Assembly: GCA_955652855.1 (NCBI GenBank)
Contig: CATPCN010000313.1
Coordinates: 1 to 5,634 of the forward strand
DNA length: 5,634 bases
From: an uncultured Chthoniobacterales bacterium
Lineage (GTDB): Bacteria; Verrucomicrobiota; Verrucomicrobiae; Chthoniobacterales; UBA10450
Direction: 5' to 3'
The translations under genes were made by a program, and so were the position numbers. The notes beneath the pieces were generated by a model. The model worked only from the letters and a program-made list of their open reading frames with translations. It searched no databases and was not told where the DNA came from. This document shows, piece by piece, positions 1 through 5,634 of the stretch. Each line of letters opens with the position of its first letter. The first letter of the stretch is position 1.

Positions 1-11
1 GGGTTGGTAAG

Positions 12-73
12 AAAACTTAAAAGGTCTCCGTGCGGGGTTGGTTTGTTGGGGAAAGGGTCGCCGCACGGAGACC
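12..73 (-). terminator. Terminator-like hairpin for leftward transcription
   Basis: A perfect 13-bp inverted repeat, GGTCTCCGTGCGG at 23-35 and its complement at 61-73, encloses a 25-nt spacer. Read on the minus strand, the second arm is followed directly by TTTTAAGTTTTC (22 down to 11), the T-rich tail expected of a rho-independent terminator. On the plus strand the base after the stem is not T-rich, so the polarity is leftward. The loop is long for a classical terminator, so this could instead be an attenuator, a small-RNA end or a mobile palindromic repeat. No confident leftward gene in the window would use it. Confidence 0.45.
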
Positions 74-277
74 AGTTGCATTGTTGACTAGATAGACGAG
101 TTTCTGTTCGCGTTGGTTCCCAAGAAAATTTAGCCGACTGACACTCGCGTCCCGCGTGCCGAATTTCCAGTTTTTTGCCAGGATCGAAATCAGTTGATTC
201 GGTGGTGTGTTTATCATGGGATCATCGAAAATTGTGATGACATGACCCCGGTCGAAAGGCGCCCGAAGGAGAACTAT
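74..277. other. Non-coding stretch without recognised gene
   Basis: This stretch is visibly richer in A and T than the genes to the right. It contains part of a 66-codon minus-strand open frame (217 down to 17) that I do not recognise and whose last codons run through the inverted repeat at 23-73. I see no tRNA, rRNA or known riboswitch. It may be a leader or upstream region of a gene beyond the left edge, but nothing in it proves that. Confidence 0.4.
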
Positions 278-361
278 GTGAAGAAGCTCACGCTGTCGTT
301 CTGGCTCGCACTCGCGGCGGCCGGTTTTTTTGTTATTCAGACCGCGGCTCCTCCAAAATAG
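278..361 (+). CDS. 27-residue signal-peptide-like micro-ORF
   Basis: A GTG start at 278 is preceded by AAGGAGA at 266-272, a near-ideal Shine-Dalgarno with a 5-nt spacer. It opens a 27-codon frame ending at TAG 359-361. The product begins with a basic n-region (MKKL), has a hydrophobic core with the motif WLALAAAGFFVI at residues 9-20, and ends QTAAPPK. This is the layout of a Sec signal peptide or a single membrane segment, with almost no mature chain. It could be a genuine small membrane peptide, a leader peptide, or the surviving 5' end of a decayed secreted-protein gene. An ATG at 276 overlaps the GTG but is followed at once by TGA, so GTG is the only useful start. Function unknown. Confidence 0.45.
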   Translation: MKKLTLSFWLALAAAGFFVIQTAAPPK

Positions 362-419
362 CCAAGCCCGCTAATTCTCCGATCAGGTAGCTCTCCCACG
401 CCAGCATTCCCAGACCGGG

Positions 420-425
420 TATACT
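420..425 (+). promoter_or_regulatory. Possible -10 element upstream of the secreted-protein gene
   Basis: TATACT matches the sigma-70 -10 consensus at five of six positions and lies 72-77 bases before the chosen start at 497. That would leave a leader of roughly 65 nt. No recognisable -35 hexamer sits 16-18 bases upstream, so the call depends on the -10 alone and is weak. Confidence 0.25.
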
Positions 426-483
426 GGACACACATAACAAGATTCTAAAGGCCTGTTCTGGAGAAAATGGGACAAGCTTACTC

Positions 484-489
484 TAGGAG
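484..489 (+). promoter_or_regulatory. Ribosome binding site deciding the start at 497
   Basis: TAGGAG lies 7 nt before ATG 497, optimal spacing. The in-frame ATG at 467 would add ten polar residues in front of the signal peptide and has only a weak GGAG close to it. The site therefore supports 497 as the true start. Confidence 0.6.
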
Positions 490-496
490 CGATTTG

Positions 497-877
497 ATGA
501 AGCGAGACTATTTTAGCGGTTTGGGAATTGTGGCCCTGATGTTGTTGGGCTCGAGCCTGGGTTATGGCCAACAGGCGAAATTGCATGTTGACGATGACGG
601 GAAGATGATCCCGGCTCATGAACAGCACCATACGAAAGCCGGCAGAAAAGTAAGTTGGGTGCGCCACAGCGGCTCTTCCAAGCCGTGGCACGTCAAATTC
701 ACCGGCGAGAGCCCGTGCAAGGAAGGACAGGAATTTGGCTCCGATGGCGTGAAGACCTGTACGGTTAGCGTCGCCTGTAAGGCCGCCGGCGATACGGGCT
801 GCAAGTCGTACAAGTATGAGAGCGCGACCGGTCCTAACAGCACACCACACGATCCGGAAATCATCGTCGACCCGTAA
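497..877 (+). CDS. Small secreted four-cysteine protein, possibly cupredoxin-like
   Basis: The predicted product is 126 residues if translation starts at ATG 497, or 136 from ATG 467. Residues 1-24 form a clear Sec signal peptide: basic MKRD, a hydrophobic core GIVALMLLG, then LGYG before QQ. The mature chain of about 100 residues is presumably exported. It has KVSWVRH at 51-57, PWHVKF at 63-68, four cysteines (C74, C88, C94, C102) that could form two disulfides, SYKYES at 104-109 and a C-terminal DPEIIVDP. A W-V/HVKF strand, then an aromatic YKY strand, then DPEIIV resembles small cupredoxin-fold proteins of acidobacteria and proteobacteria. The canonical Cys-His-Met copper site is not evident, so copper binding should not be assumed. 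The gene stands alone, followed by a 181-bp gap. Fold assignment is inference; secretion is well supported. Confidence 0.8.
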   Translation: MKRDYFSGLGIVALMLLGSSLGYGQQAKLHVDDDGKMIPAHEQHHTKAGRKVSWVRHSGSSKPWHVKFTGESPCKEGQEFGSDGVKTCTVSVACKAAGDTGCKSYKYESATGPNSTPHDPEIIVDP

Positions 878-933
878 GCGCCGCGGCCAAGCCGCACCGG
901 GGTGCTGTTTCAATTACCTATTGACAATCTTGA

Positions 934-986
934 CCCGCCCAGCGGGCCTGGCCGGCTAAAAGCCGGCCGCGGGCAGGATTGCCCGC
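934..986. repeat. Cluster of three perfect hairpins (REP-like element)
   Basis: Three perfect inverted repeats sit side by side. CCCGC 934-938 pairs with GCGGG 942-946 over a 3-nt loop. GGCCGGCT 950-957 pairs with AGCCGGCC 961-968 over AAA. GCGGGC 969-974 pairs with GCCCGC 981-986 over AGGATT. The arms of the first and third hairpins are also mutually complementary, allowing alternative folds. No T tract follows, so it is not a classical terminator. It resembles the dispersed GC-rich palindromic repeats of acidobacterial intergenic regions, which is inference from memory. It lies between the secreted-protein gene and the kinase gene. Confidence 0.6.
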
Positions 987-1047
987 CCCACCAGGCCTCA
1001 CCATCGATCGCGCCAGCAGCGCGTTGCTCAAATGGATATTAGTACAA

Positions 1048-1052
1048 AAGGA
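1048..1052 (+). promoter_or_regulatory. Ribosome binding site deciding the kinase start
   Basis: AAGGA is 6 nt before ATG 1059. It directly abuts ATG 1053, which is too close, and lies downstream of ATG 1032, which has no Shine-Dalgarno of its own. The start at 1059 also gives the usual family N-terminus, a few residues before the HYEIL strand. Confidence 0.55.
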
Positions 1053-1058
1053 ATGGAT

Positions 1059-3677
1059 ATGGTTGGCCGGACCATTTCGCACTACGAAATTCTGGACAAG
1101 CTGGGGGAAGGCGGGATGGCGGCGGTCTACTGCGCCCGCGACCTGCGGCTGGACCGGCTGGTGGCTCTTAAGGTCCTGCCCATCGAACAGATGGCCAATC
1201 CTCAGCGGCGGGATCGCTTTATTCAGGAAGCAAGAGCTGCGTCGGCTCTGAATCATCCCAACATCATTACCATCTACGAAATCGAAACCATCGATGGCGT
1301 GGATTACATCGCGATGGAGTTCGTGCGCGGGAGTACGCTGCGCGACCTGATCCCGGCAGGTGGCATGGAAGTTTCGCGCGCGCTGGAGTACGCCTCACAA
1401 ACCGCCGCGGCGCTCGCGGTTGCGCACAACGCCGGGATCATTCACCGCGACATCAAGCCGGCCAACATCATGGTCACCGGTTCGGGATTGGTGAAGTTGC
1501 TGGATTTTGGACTGGCGCGGGTGGAGCAGGCAGCCATCGACGAATCGGCTCCCACCGGAACAATTTCGCCACGCTATCTAACGCGGCCAGGCGCTATCCT
1601 CGGCACGGCGGCCTATATGTCGCCGGAGCAGGCCCAAGCGAAACCGGTAGACCAGCGGGCCGATATTTTTTCGTTCGGTATCGTGCTTTACCAGATGCTC
1701 ACTGGCGCCATGCCCTTTGAGTCCAACACAGAGGTTGGGTTGATGTATAAGGTGGTCAATTCGCCCGTGCCGCCGGCCAGCCGGACGCGCGTGGGCCTGC
1801 CGCTCGCGTTGGACCGAGTGGTGCAAACAGCCATGGAAAAGGATCCGGCTCGCCGCTATCCAACGATGGACGCCTTGCTGGCGGATCTGAAAGAAATCGG
1901 TAATGAGATCAATCTTGGAAAGTCGCCGAAGGATGCATCCGGCACGCGGCGGCTGTCGGCGAAACCATTTTGGCGGGTGCCGGCGATCGTCACCGCCATT
2001 GGGGTTGCCCTGCTTGCGCTGGTGGCGATCCTGCTCTGGAGAGTAGGCCCGTCCTGGTTCAATCGTGTGCCAGTCGAAAAGAAAATCGCGGTGCTGGCAT
2101 TTCGCAACGTCGGCGACAATCGCGAAAACGAAGCCTTTTGCGCGGGCGTGATGGAAGCGCTCACCAGCGAACTCACCGAGCTTTCGCAGTTCCATGGGTC
2201 GCTTTGGGTTGTGCCTTCCACCGAAGTTCGGCGCGAGTCCCTTACCAGCGCCAAGGATGCCCAACGCGCCCTGGGTGTAAATTTGGTGATCACCGGAAGC
2301 GTGCAGCGGGATGCGTCGCACGTGCATCTGACGGCAAATTTGGTGGATGCCATCACGCTGCGCCAATTACGCTCGCGTGAAATCACCAGGTCCTTGCAGG
2401 AATTCGCCGATCTGCAGGAAGCGGTGGTGCAGGAAGTGGCGCGTATGCTGCAAGTGGAATTTGGCGCGCGCGAGCGGCAAGCGGTAGCGGCTGGTGAGAC
2501 CGGCACGTCGGGCGCCTACGATTTATACCTGCAGGCTCAAGGGCACCTGCAGCGGCGCAACCAGGGAGACATGGACCAGGCCATCGAACTATTCCAGAAG
2601 GCCGCGGCGCTCGATCGCAAATACGCGTTGGCATACGCCGGGTTGGGTGAAGCCTATTGGCGCAAATATCGCGACACGCAGGATACGCAATGGGTTGCCC
2701 CGGCGCAGAAGAGTTGCCAGACCGCGCTGTCGCTCAATAGCCAGTTGGCTCCGGTGTACGTCACTCTGGGAATTATTCAAGAAGGCACCGGGCATCATGA
2801 GGAAGCGATTCAGGCTTTTCTGAGGGCGCTGGTGCTGGAACCGATAAACGTGAATGCTTACAGCGAACTAGGTAAAGTTTATGAAGCGGTCGACAAGTTC
2901 GGAGATGCGGAATCCACTTTCCAAAAAGCCACCCAATTGCGGCCGGGCGATTGGACCAGCCTGTACGATCTGGGAATGTTTTATTACCGGCGAGGGCGCA
3001 CCAAACAGGCGGTTCCCTTATTACAACGGGTGACGCGGTTGGCGCCGGATAACAGCTCCGGTTATTTGGGGCTCGGCGCGGTGTACTGGATGGATGGAAA
3101 ACTCGAGGATGCGGCAACAAATCTGAAGAAGTCGCTGGAACTGCGGCCGACGGCTTCCGCCTATTCGAGCTTGGGCACCCTCTATTTTTTTCTCGACCGC
3201 TGCGCCGACGCCGTCCCGCTGATGGAGCAAGCTTTGAAACTCGCGCCTAAGAACGAGCAGGTTTGGGGAAATCTGGGCGACGCTTATGCGTGTGTGCCAG
3301 GGACGACGGACAAAGCAGCCCAAGCGTACCGGCGGGCGGTACAACTTGGACAGGATCGGTTGGCGGTCAATTCGAATGAACCGGAAGTGTTGAGCGTAGT
3401 TGCTTTGTATCAAGCCAAGCTTGGAGAGAAAGCGACGGCGCTGGCGAATATCGAGAAGGCTCGCAGGCTTGCTCCAGCCGGCAGGAAAGTGGCTTGGGAA
3501 GCGGCTTTGGTCTATGAATTGGGAGGCAATCGCGACCTGGCGATCCAAGCGCTGCGAGACGCGATGAACGCCGGACAGGCGGTCGTGGAAGTAAGGCACG
3601 AACCGGCCCTGGCGAATCTGCGCTCCGATCCGCGCTTTGGGCAACTAATGACGGACCGCGCGTCTAAGGTTCGATAA
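1059..3677 (+). CDS. Transmembrane Ser/Thr protein kinase with FlgO/TolB-like and TPR domains
   Basis: The product is 872 residues from ATG 1059 (881 from ATG 1032). Residues 8-276 form a complete Hanks-type (PknB-like) kinase: glycine loop GEGGMAAVY 16-24, ATP lysine K38 in VALKVL, helix-C glutamate E57, HRD 129-131 with N136, DFG 149-151, and GTAAYMSPEQ 182-191 ending the activation segment. All catalytic residues are present, so it should be active. The activation segment has a Ser/Thr-rich stretch (about 163-175) where autophosphorylation is plausible. A single membrane helix lies at about 308-327. Beyond it, residues 342-466 match the FlgO/TolB-N-like domain often paired with TPRs (KKIAVLAFRNVGDN, then LVITGSVQRD). 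About ten TPR units follow at 486-841, many ending in the LxP pattern, then a cap with RSDPRFGQL. The kinase domain should be cytoplasmic and the TPRs extracytoplasmic. The signal and substrates are unknown. No cognate phosphatase or regulator gene adjoins it. Confidence 0.95.
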   Translation: MVGRTISHYEILDKLGEGGMAAVYCARDLRLDRLVALKVLPIEQMANPQRRDRFIQEARAASALNHPNIITIYEIETIDGVDYIAMEFVRGSTLRDLIPAGGMEVSRALEYASQTAAALAVAHNAGIIHRDIKPANIMVTGSGLVKLLDFGLARVEQAAIDESAPTGTISPRYLTRPGAILGTAAYMSPEQAQAKPVDQRADIFSFGIVLYQMLTGAMPFESNTEVGLMYKVVNSPVPPASRTRVGLPLALDRVVQTAMEKDPARRYPTMDALLADLKEIGNEINLGKSPKDASGTRRLSAKPFWRVPAIVTAIGVALLALVAILLWRVGPSWFNRVPVEKKIAVLAFRNVGDNRENEAFCAGVMEALTSELTELSQFHGSLWVVPSTEVRRESLTSAKDAQRALGVNLVITGSVQRDASHVHLTANLVDAITLRQLRSREITRSLQEFADLQEAVVQEVARMLQVEFGARERQAVAAGETGTSGAYDLYLQAQGHLQRRNQGDMDQAIELFQKAAALDRKYALAYAGLGEAYWRKYRDTQDTQWVAPAQKSCQTALSLNSQLAPVYVTLGIIQEGTGHHEEAIQAFLRALVLEPINVNAYSELGKVYEAVDKFGDAESTFQKATQLRPGDWTSLYDLGMFYYRRGRTKQAVPLLQRVTRLAPDNSSGYLGLGAVYWMDGKLEDAATNLKKSLELRPTASAYSSLGTLYFFLDRCADAVPLMEQALKLAPKNEQVWGNLGDAYACVPGTTDKAAQAYRRAVQLGQDRLAVNSNEPEVLSVVALYQAKLGEKATALANIEKARRLAPAGRKVAWEAALVYELGGNRDLAIQALRDAMNAGQAVVEVRHEPALANLRSDPRFGQLMTDRASKVR

Positions 3678-3714
3678 TGTCAAGAATCCTGAGACGAACG
3701 CATGCTGACGCGTG

Positions 3715-3736
3715 GCACAGGCATTCTTGCCGGTGT
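3715..3736. repeat. Imperfect intergenic hairpin
   Basis: CACAGGCA 3716-3723 pairs with TGCCGGTG 3728-3735 over a TTCT loop with a single A/G mismatch, and a G-T pair extends it to 3715/3736. It lies between the kinase stop and the likely start of the next gene. Sequences of the type GGCACAGGCATTCTTGCC recur between genes in acidobacterial genomes as I remember them, so a dispersed repeat is suspected. No T tract follows. It falls inside the reading frame only if the next gene is started at GTG 3712, which argues against that start. Confidence 0.45.
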
Positions 3737-3771
3737 GGATCTTTGAGCGATTACGCGCTCGGGCCAGTGCA

Positions 3772-4533
3772 ATGACAACTGGATCGCTTCGCGCGCTGCT
3801 CACTCACCTGATCGAATACGCCGGACTGTATCCACCGGCTGGATTACCGCTCGCGGACGTCGCGGAAAACTACAAACTCTATCTGGCGTCGCCGGAAAGC
3901 TGGATTCTAAATCGCCTGGTACTGCCGCGAACGAAGCTGGATGAAGTGCATCTCGAAACGAATTGGAGGGTAACGCTGTTAGTCGATGCTGAGCCGGGAA
4001 CATTGCCGGCGCAGATTGAGACGCTCGAGATTAAGGAAGGCCGGCGGCTGTCGCTGCCAACGTATTGCGAAGTTCCGCTGGATCGAATCGTGGACGGGTT
4101 CGCCAAAGTGCGCGCCGGCGGATTGACGCCGGAGTCGATTCCGTCCGCGGAAGAGCTTGCCGGCTTTCTATGCGATGCCGCCGGGCGCAAGCTGGCGTTC
4201 AAGGCAACGGCGGGGCTGCATCATCCACTGCGCTCGGATCGGCCTCTTACCTATGCTTCCGGCGCGCCACGCGCGGTCATGCATGGATTTGTCAATGTGT
4301 TCATGGCAGCCGCTTTCGCGTGGAATGGGGCAGATCGCGCGACGGTCTTGAGGGTCTTGAACGAGACCGACGCCGCTGCTTTCCATTTTCTCTATGACGA
4401 AGCCCTGTGGCGGACCCGCAGGCTGACTACGGAGCAGATCGCCGCATCTCGCCGCGACTTCGCGCATAGCTTCGGATCGTGCTCGTTTGAAGAGCCGATC
4501 GCGGATCTGCGAAAGTTAGGCTGGCTGCGATGA
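3772..4533 (+). CDS. Conserved uncharacterised protein coupled to fumarylacetoacetase
   Basis: The product is 253 residues from ATG 3772. A GTG at 3712 would add 20 residues encoded by an intergenic hairpin and is disfavoured, although neither start has a good ribosome binding site. No signal peptide or membrane segment is seen, so it is cytoplasmic. It has motif blocks I associate with a conserved family of unknown function: EYAGLYPPA 15-23, YCEVPLD 98-104, AKVRAGG 111-117, FKATAGLHHPLR 143-154, MHGFVNVFMAA 170-180 and FGSCSFEEP 234-242. The invariant-looking charged residues (K112, R114, K144, H150, H151, R154, E240, E241) suggest an enzyme active site, and the strand-helix alternation is compatible with a TIM-type barrel; both are inference. 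Its stop overlaps the fahA start by 4 bp, so the two are co-transcribed and probably translationally coupled. A role in or beside tyrosine/homogentisate catabolism is likely, but the reaction is unknown. Confidence 0.85.
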   Translation: MTTGSLRALLTHLIEYAGLYPPAGLPLADVAENYKLYLASPESWILNRLVLPRTKLDEVHLETNWRVTLLVDAEPGTLPAQIETLEIKEGRRLSLPTYCEVPLDRIVDGFAKVRAGGLTPESIPSAEELAGFLCDAAGRKLAFKATAGLHHPLRSDRPLTYASGAPRAVMHGFVNVFMAAAFAWNGADRATVLRVLNETDAAAFHFLYDEALWRTRRLTTEQIAASRRDFAHSFGSCSFEEPIADLRKLGWLR

Positions 4534-5634
4534 TCGATGCGACTCACGATCCTGCGCTCCGGAGCTGGGTGGAGTCCGCTAACCATCCCGCAACCGATTT
4601 TCCGATTCAGAATCTGCCGTACGCGAGCTTCCGTTCGCGGGGGACAGACGGGATACGGTTGGGAGCCGGAATCGGAGCGCACGTTCTGGACGTGAGCGGC
4701 GCGTTCCAGATCCCGTCGATGCTGACGGTGATGGCAATGCCGCGCAGGACACGCATCGCACTGCGCCACGAGATCAGCGGGCTTTTAACTACGCGTTCTG
4801 AGCGAGCGGAACAATGGCTCTTGCCCATGGACGAAGTAGAATTCCTTTTGCCTTGCGAGATTCCCGACTACACGGATTTCTACGCGTCGATCCACCATGC
4901 CACCAACGTCGGGAGCATGTTTCGACCCGGCAATCCGCTGCTGCCTAATTACAAGTGGCTGCCGGTGGCATATCACGGGCGAGCGTCGTCGGTGGTCGTA
5001 AGCGGGACCGAGGTTCGCCGCCCCTGGGGGCAAATCGTTTCAAACCCGGCCGGTCCACCGCAATACGCGGCGTGCCGGTTGCTGGATTATGAGGTGGAGC
5101 TCGGGGCTTTTTTGGGGCCCGGAAATCCGATGGGCGAGCCGATTCCCATTGAGCAGGCGGAAGATCACGTGGCCGGGGTTTGCCTCTTGAACGATTGGTC
5201 CGCGAGAGACATTCAGACCTGGGAGTACCAGCCGCTGGGACCATTTCTTGCCAAAAACTTCGCGACTTCCGTGTCTCCCTGGCTCGTGACCATGGAAGCG
5301 CTCGAGCCTTTCCGGTGCTCGGCTCCGGCACGGCCGGCAGGCGATCCCAATCCTTTGCCGCATCTTCAGACGGCCGGTGATAGCGCGTTCGGGATCACGC
5401 TGGAAGTCTGGCTTCGATCCGCGCGCATGCCGGCCCCCATGATGCTAAGCCGGGCAGATTTCTCTTCCATGTATTGGACGCTATCGCAAATGGTGGCGCA
5501 TCACAGCTCGAACGGCTGCCCGTTGCGAGCCGGCGACCTGATCGGCAGTGGGACGGTTTCCGGGCCCGAAAAACAAAATCGCGGCTGCCTGCTGGAGATG
5601 ACTTGGCGTGGCACGGAGCCTCTGGAATTGCCGA
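4530..5634 (+). CDS. fahA: Fumarylacetoacetase (partial, C-terminus beyond window)
   Basis: Fumarylacetoacetate hydrolase (EC 3.7.1.2) splits 4-fumarylacetoacetate into fumarate and acetoacetate, the last step of tyrosine degradation through homogentisate; it is cytosolic. The frame starts at ATG 4530, overlapping the upstream stop as ATGA, and is open for 368 codons to the window edge. Family members have about 420-440 residues, so roughly the last 50-70 are missing. Residues about 15-105 form the small N-terminal domain. The catalytic domain carries DYTDFY 113-118 and HHATNVG 122-128, YHGR 148-151, DYEVEL 186-191, NDWSARDIQ 221-229, and GPFLAKNF 237-244. Matching mouse/human FAH, the metal ligands are D116, E188, E190 and D222. 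Catalytic and substrate residues are H123, R226, Q229, K242 and E356, with Y118, R132 and Y148 in the pocket. All are conserved, so the enzyme should be active. Assignment is firm; only the 3' end is unseen. Confidence 0.96.
   Translation, partial: MIDATHDPALRSWVESANHPATDFPIQNLPYASFRSRGTDGIRLGAGIGAHVLDVSGAFQIPSMLTVMAMPRRTRIALRHEISGLLTTRSERAEQWLLPMDEVEFLLPCEIPDYTDFYASIHHATNVGSMFRPGNPLLPNYKWLPVAYHGRASSVVVSGTEVRRPWGQIVSNPAGPPQYAACRLLDYEVELGAFLGPGNPMGEPIPIEQAEDHVAGVCLLNDWSARDIQTWEYQPLGPFLAKNFATSVSPWLVTMEALEPFRCSAPARPAGDPNPLPHLQTAGDSAFGITLEVWLRSARMPAPMMLSRADFSSMYWTLSQMVAHHSSNGCPLRAGDLIGSGTVSGPEKQNRGCLLEMTWRGTEPLELP

Noticed and set aside
17..217. 66-codon open frame on the minus strand
   Set aside because: It has no good ribosome binding site that I can see and no recognisable motif, and its last codons run through a perfect inverted repeat with a terminator-like tail. 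It is more likely non-coding.
883..908. Terminator after the secreted-protein gene
   Set aside because: GCGGC and GCCGC form a 5-bp hairpin with a 3-nt loop at 883-895, but the following bases contain only a short GTTT some 10 nt later. It is too weak to call.
383..913. 176-codon open frame on the minus strand
   Set aside because: It lies opposite the secreted-protein gene, which has a convincing signal peptide and ribosome binding site, and its translation resembles no family I know. It is a shadow frame of a GC-rich gene.
921..926. TTGACA as a -35 element for the kinase gene
   Set aside because: A perfect hexamer, but 16-18 bases downstream there is only GC-rich hairpin sequence and no -10 hexamer.
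1578..2366. 262-codon minus-strand frame opposite the kinase gene
   Set aside because: It is antisense to a region with clear kinase motifs and a membrane helix, and no domain is recognisable in its translation. It is a shadow frame.
5180..5380. Small plus-strand frame within fahA
   Set aside because: It lies in a different frame from fahA, whose catalytic residues are continuous across the stretch. It is a shadow frame.

Overview
The window looks like a high-GC Gram-negative chromosome, most plausibly an Acidobacteriota (Bryobacter/Solibacter-like) genome. This rests on a long Ser/Thr kinase fused to an extracytoplasmic TPR receptor, short GC-rich hairpin repeats in the gaps between genes, and secreted proteins of a type common in that phylum. 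The assignment is inference from gene style; no marker gene is present.

Layout, left to right. Positions 1-277 hold no convincing protein gene, but a perfect 13-bp inverted repeat lies at 23-35/61-73, and read on the minus strand it is followed by a T-rich tail like an intrinsic terminator. At 278-361 a 27-codon ORF with a strong ribosome binding site encodes little more than a signal peptide. A small secreted four-cysteine protein, possibly cupredoxin-like, follows at 497-877. The gap at 878-1058 contains a tight cluster of three perfect hairpins (934-986). The largest gene (1059-3677) encodes a transmembrane serine/threonine protein kinase with a FlgO/TolB-like domain and about ten TPR repeats on the far side of the membrane.

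After a short gap with another imperfect hairpin (3715-3736), two genes form an evident operon. A 253-residue protein of a conserved but, to my knowledge, uncharacterised family (3772-4533) overlaps by 4 bp (ATGA) with a fumarylacetoacetase gene (fahA, 4530 to the window edge). The fahA reading frame is cut by the window end after 368 codons, but the residues equivalent to the catalytic and metal-binding residues of mammalian FAH are all visible.

All confident genes are on the plus strand. FahA performs the last step of tyrosine/homogentisate degradation, giving fumarate and acetoacetate. The coupled upstream gene is the best candidate here for an undescribed function, probably related to aromatic amino acid catabolism. 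The kinase is probably a separate signalling unit whose signal and targets cannot be read from the sequence.
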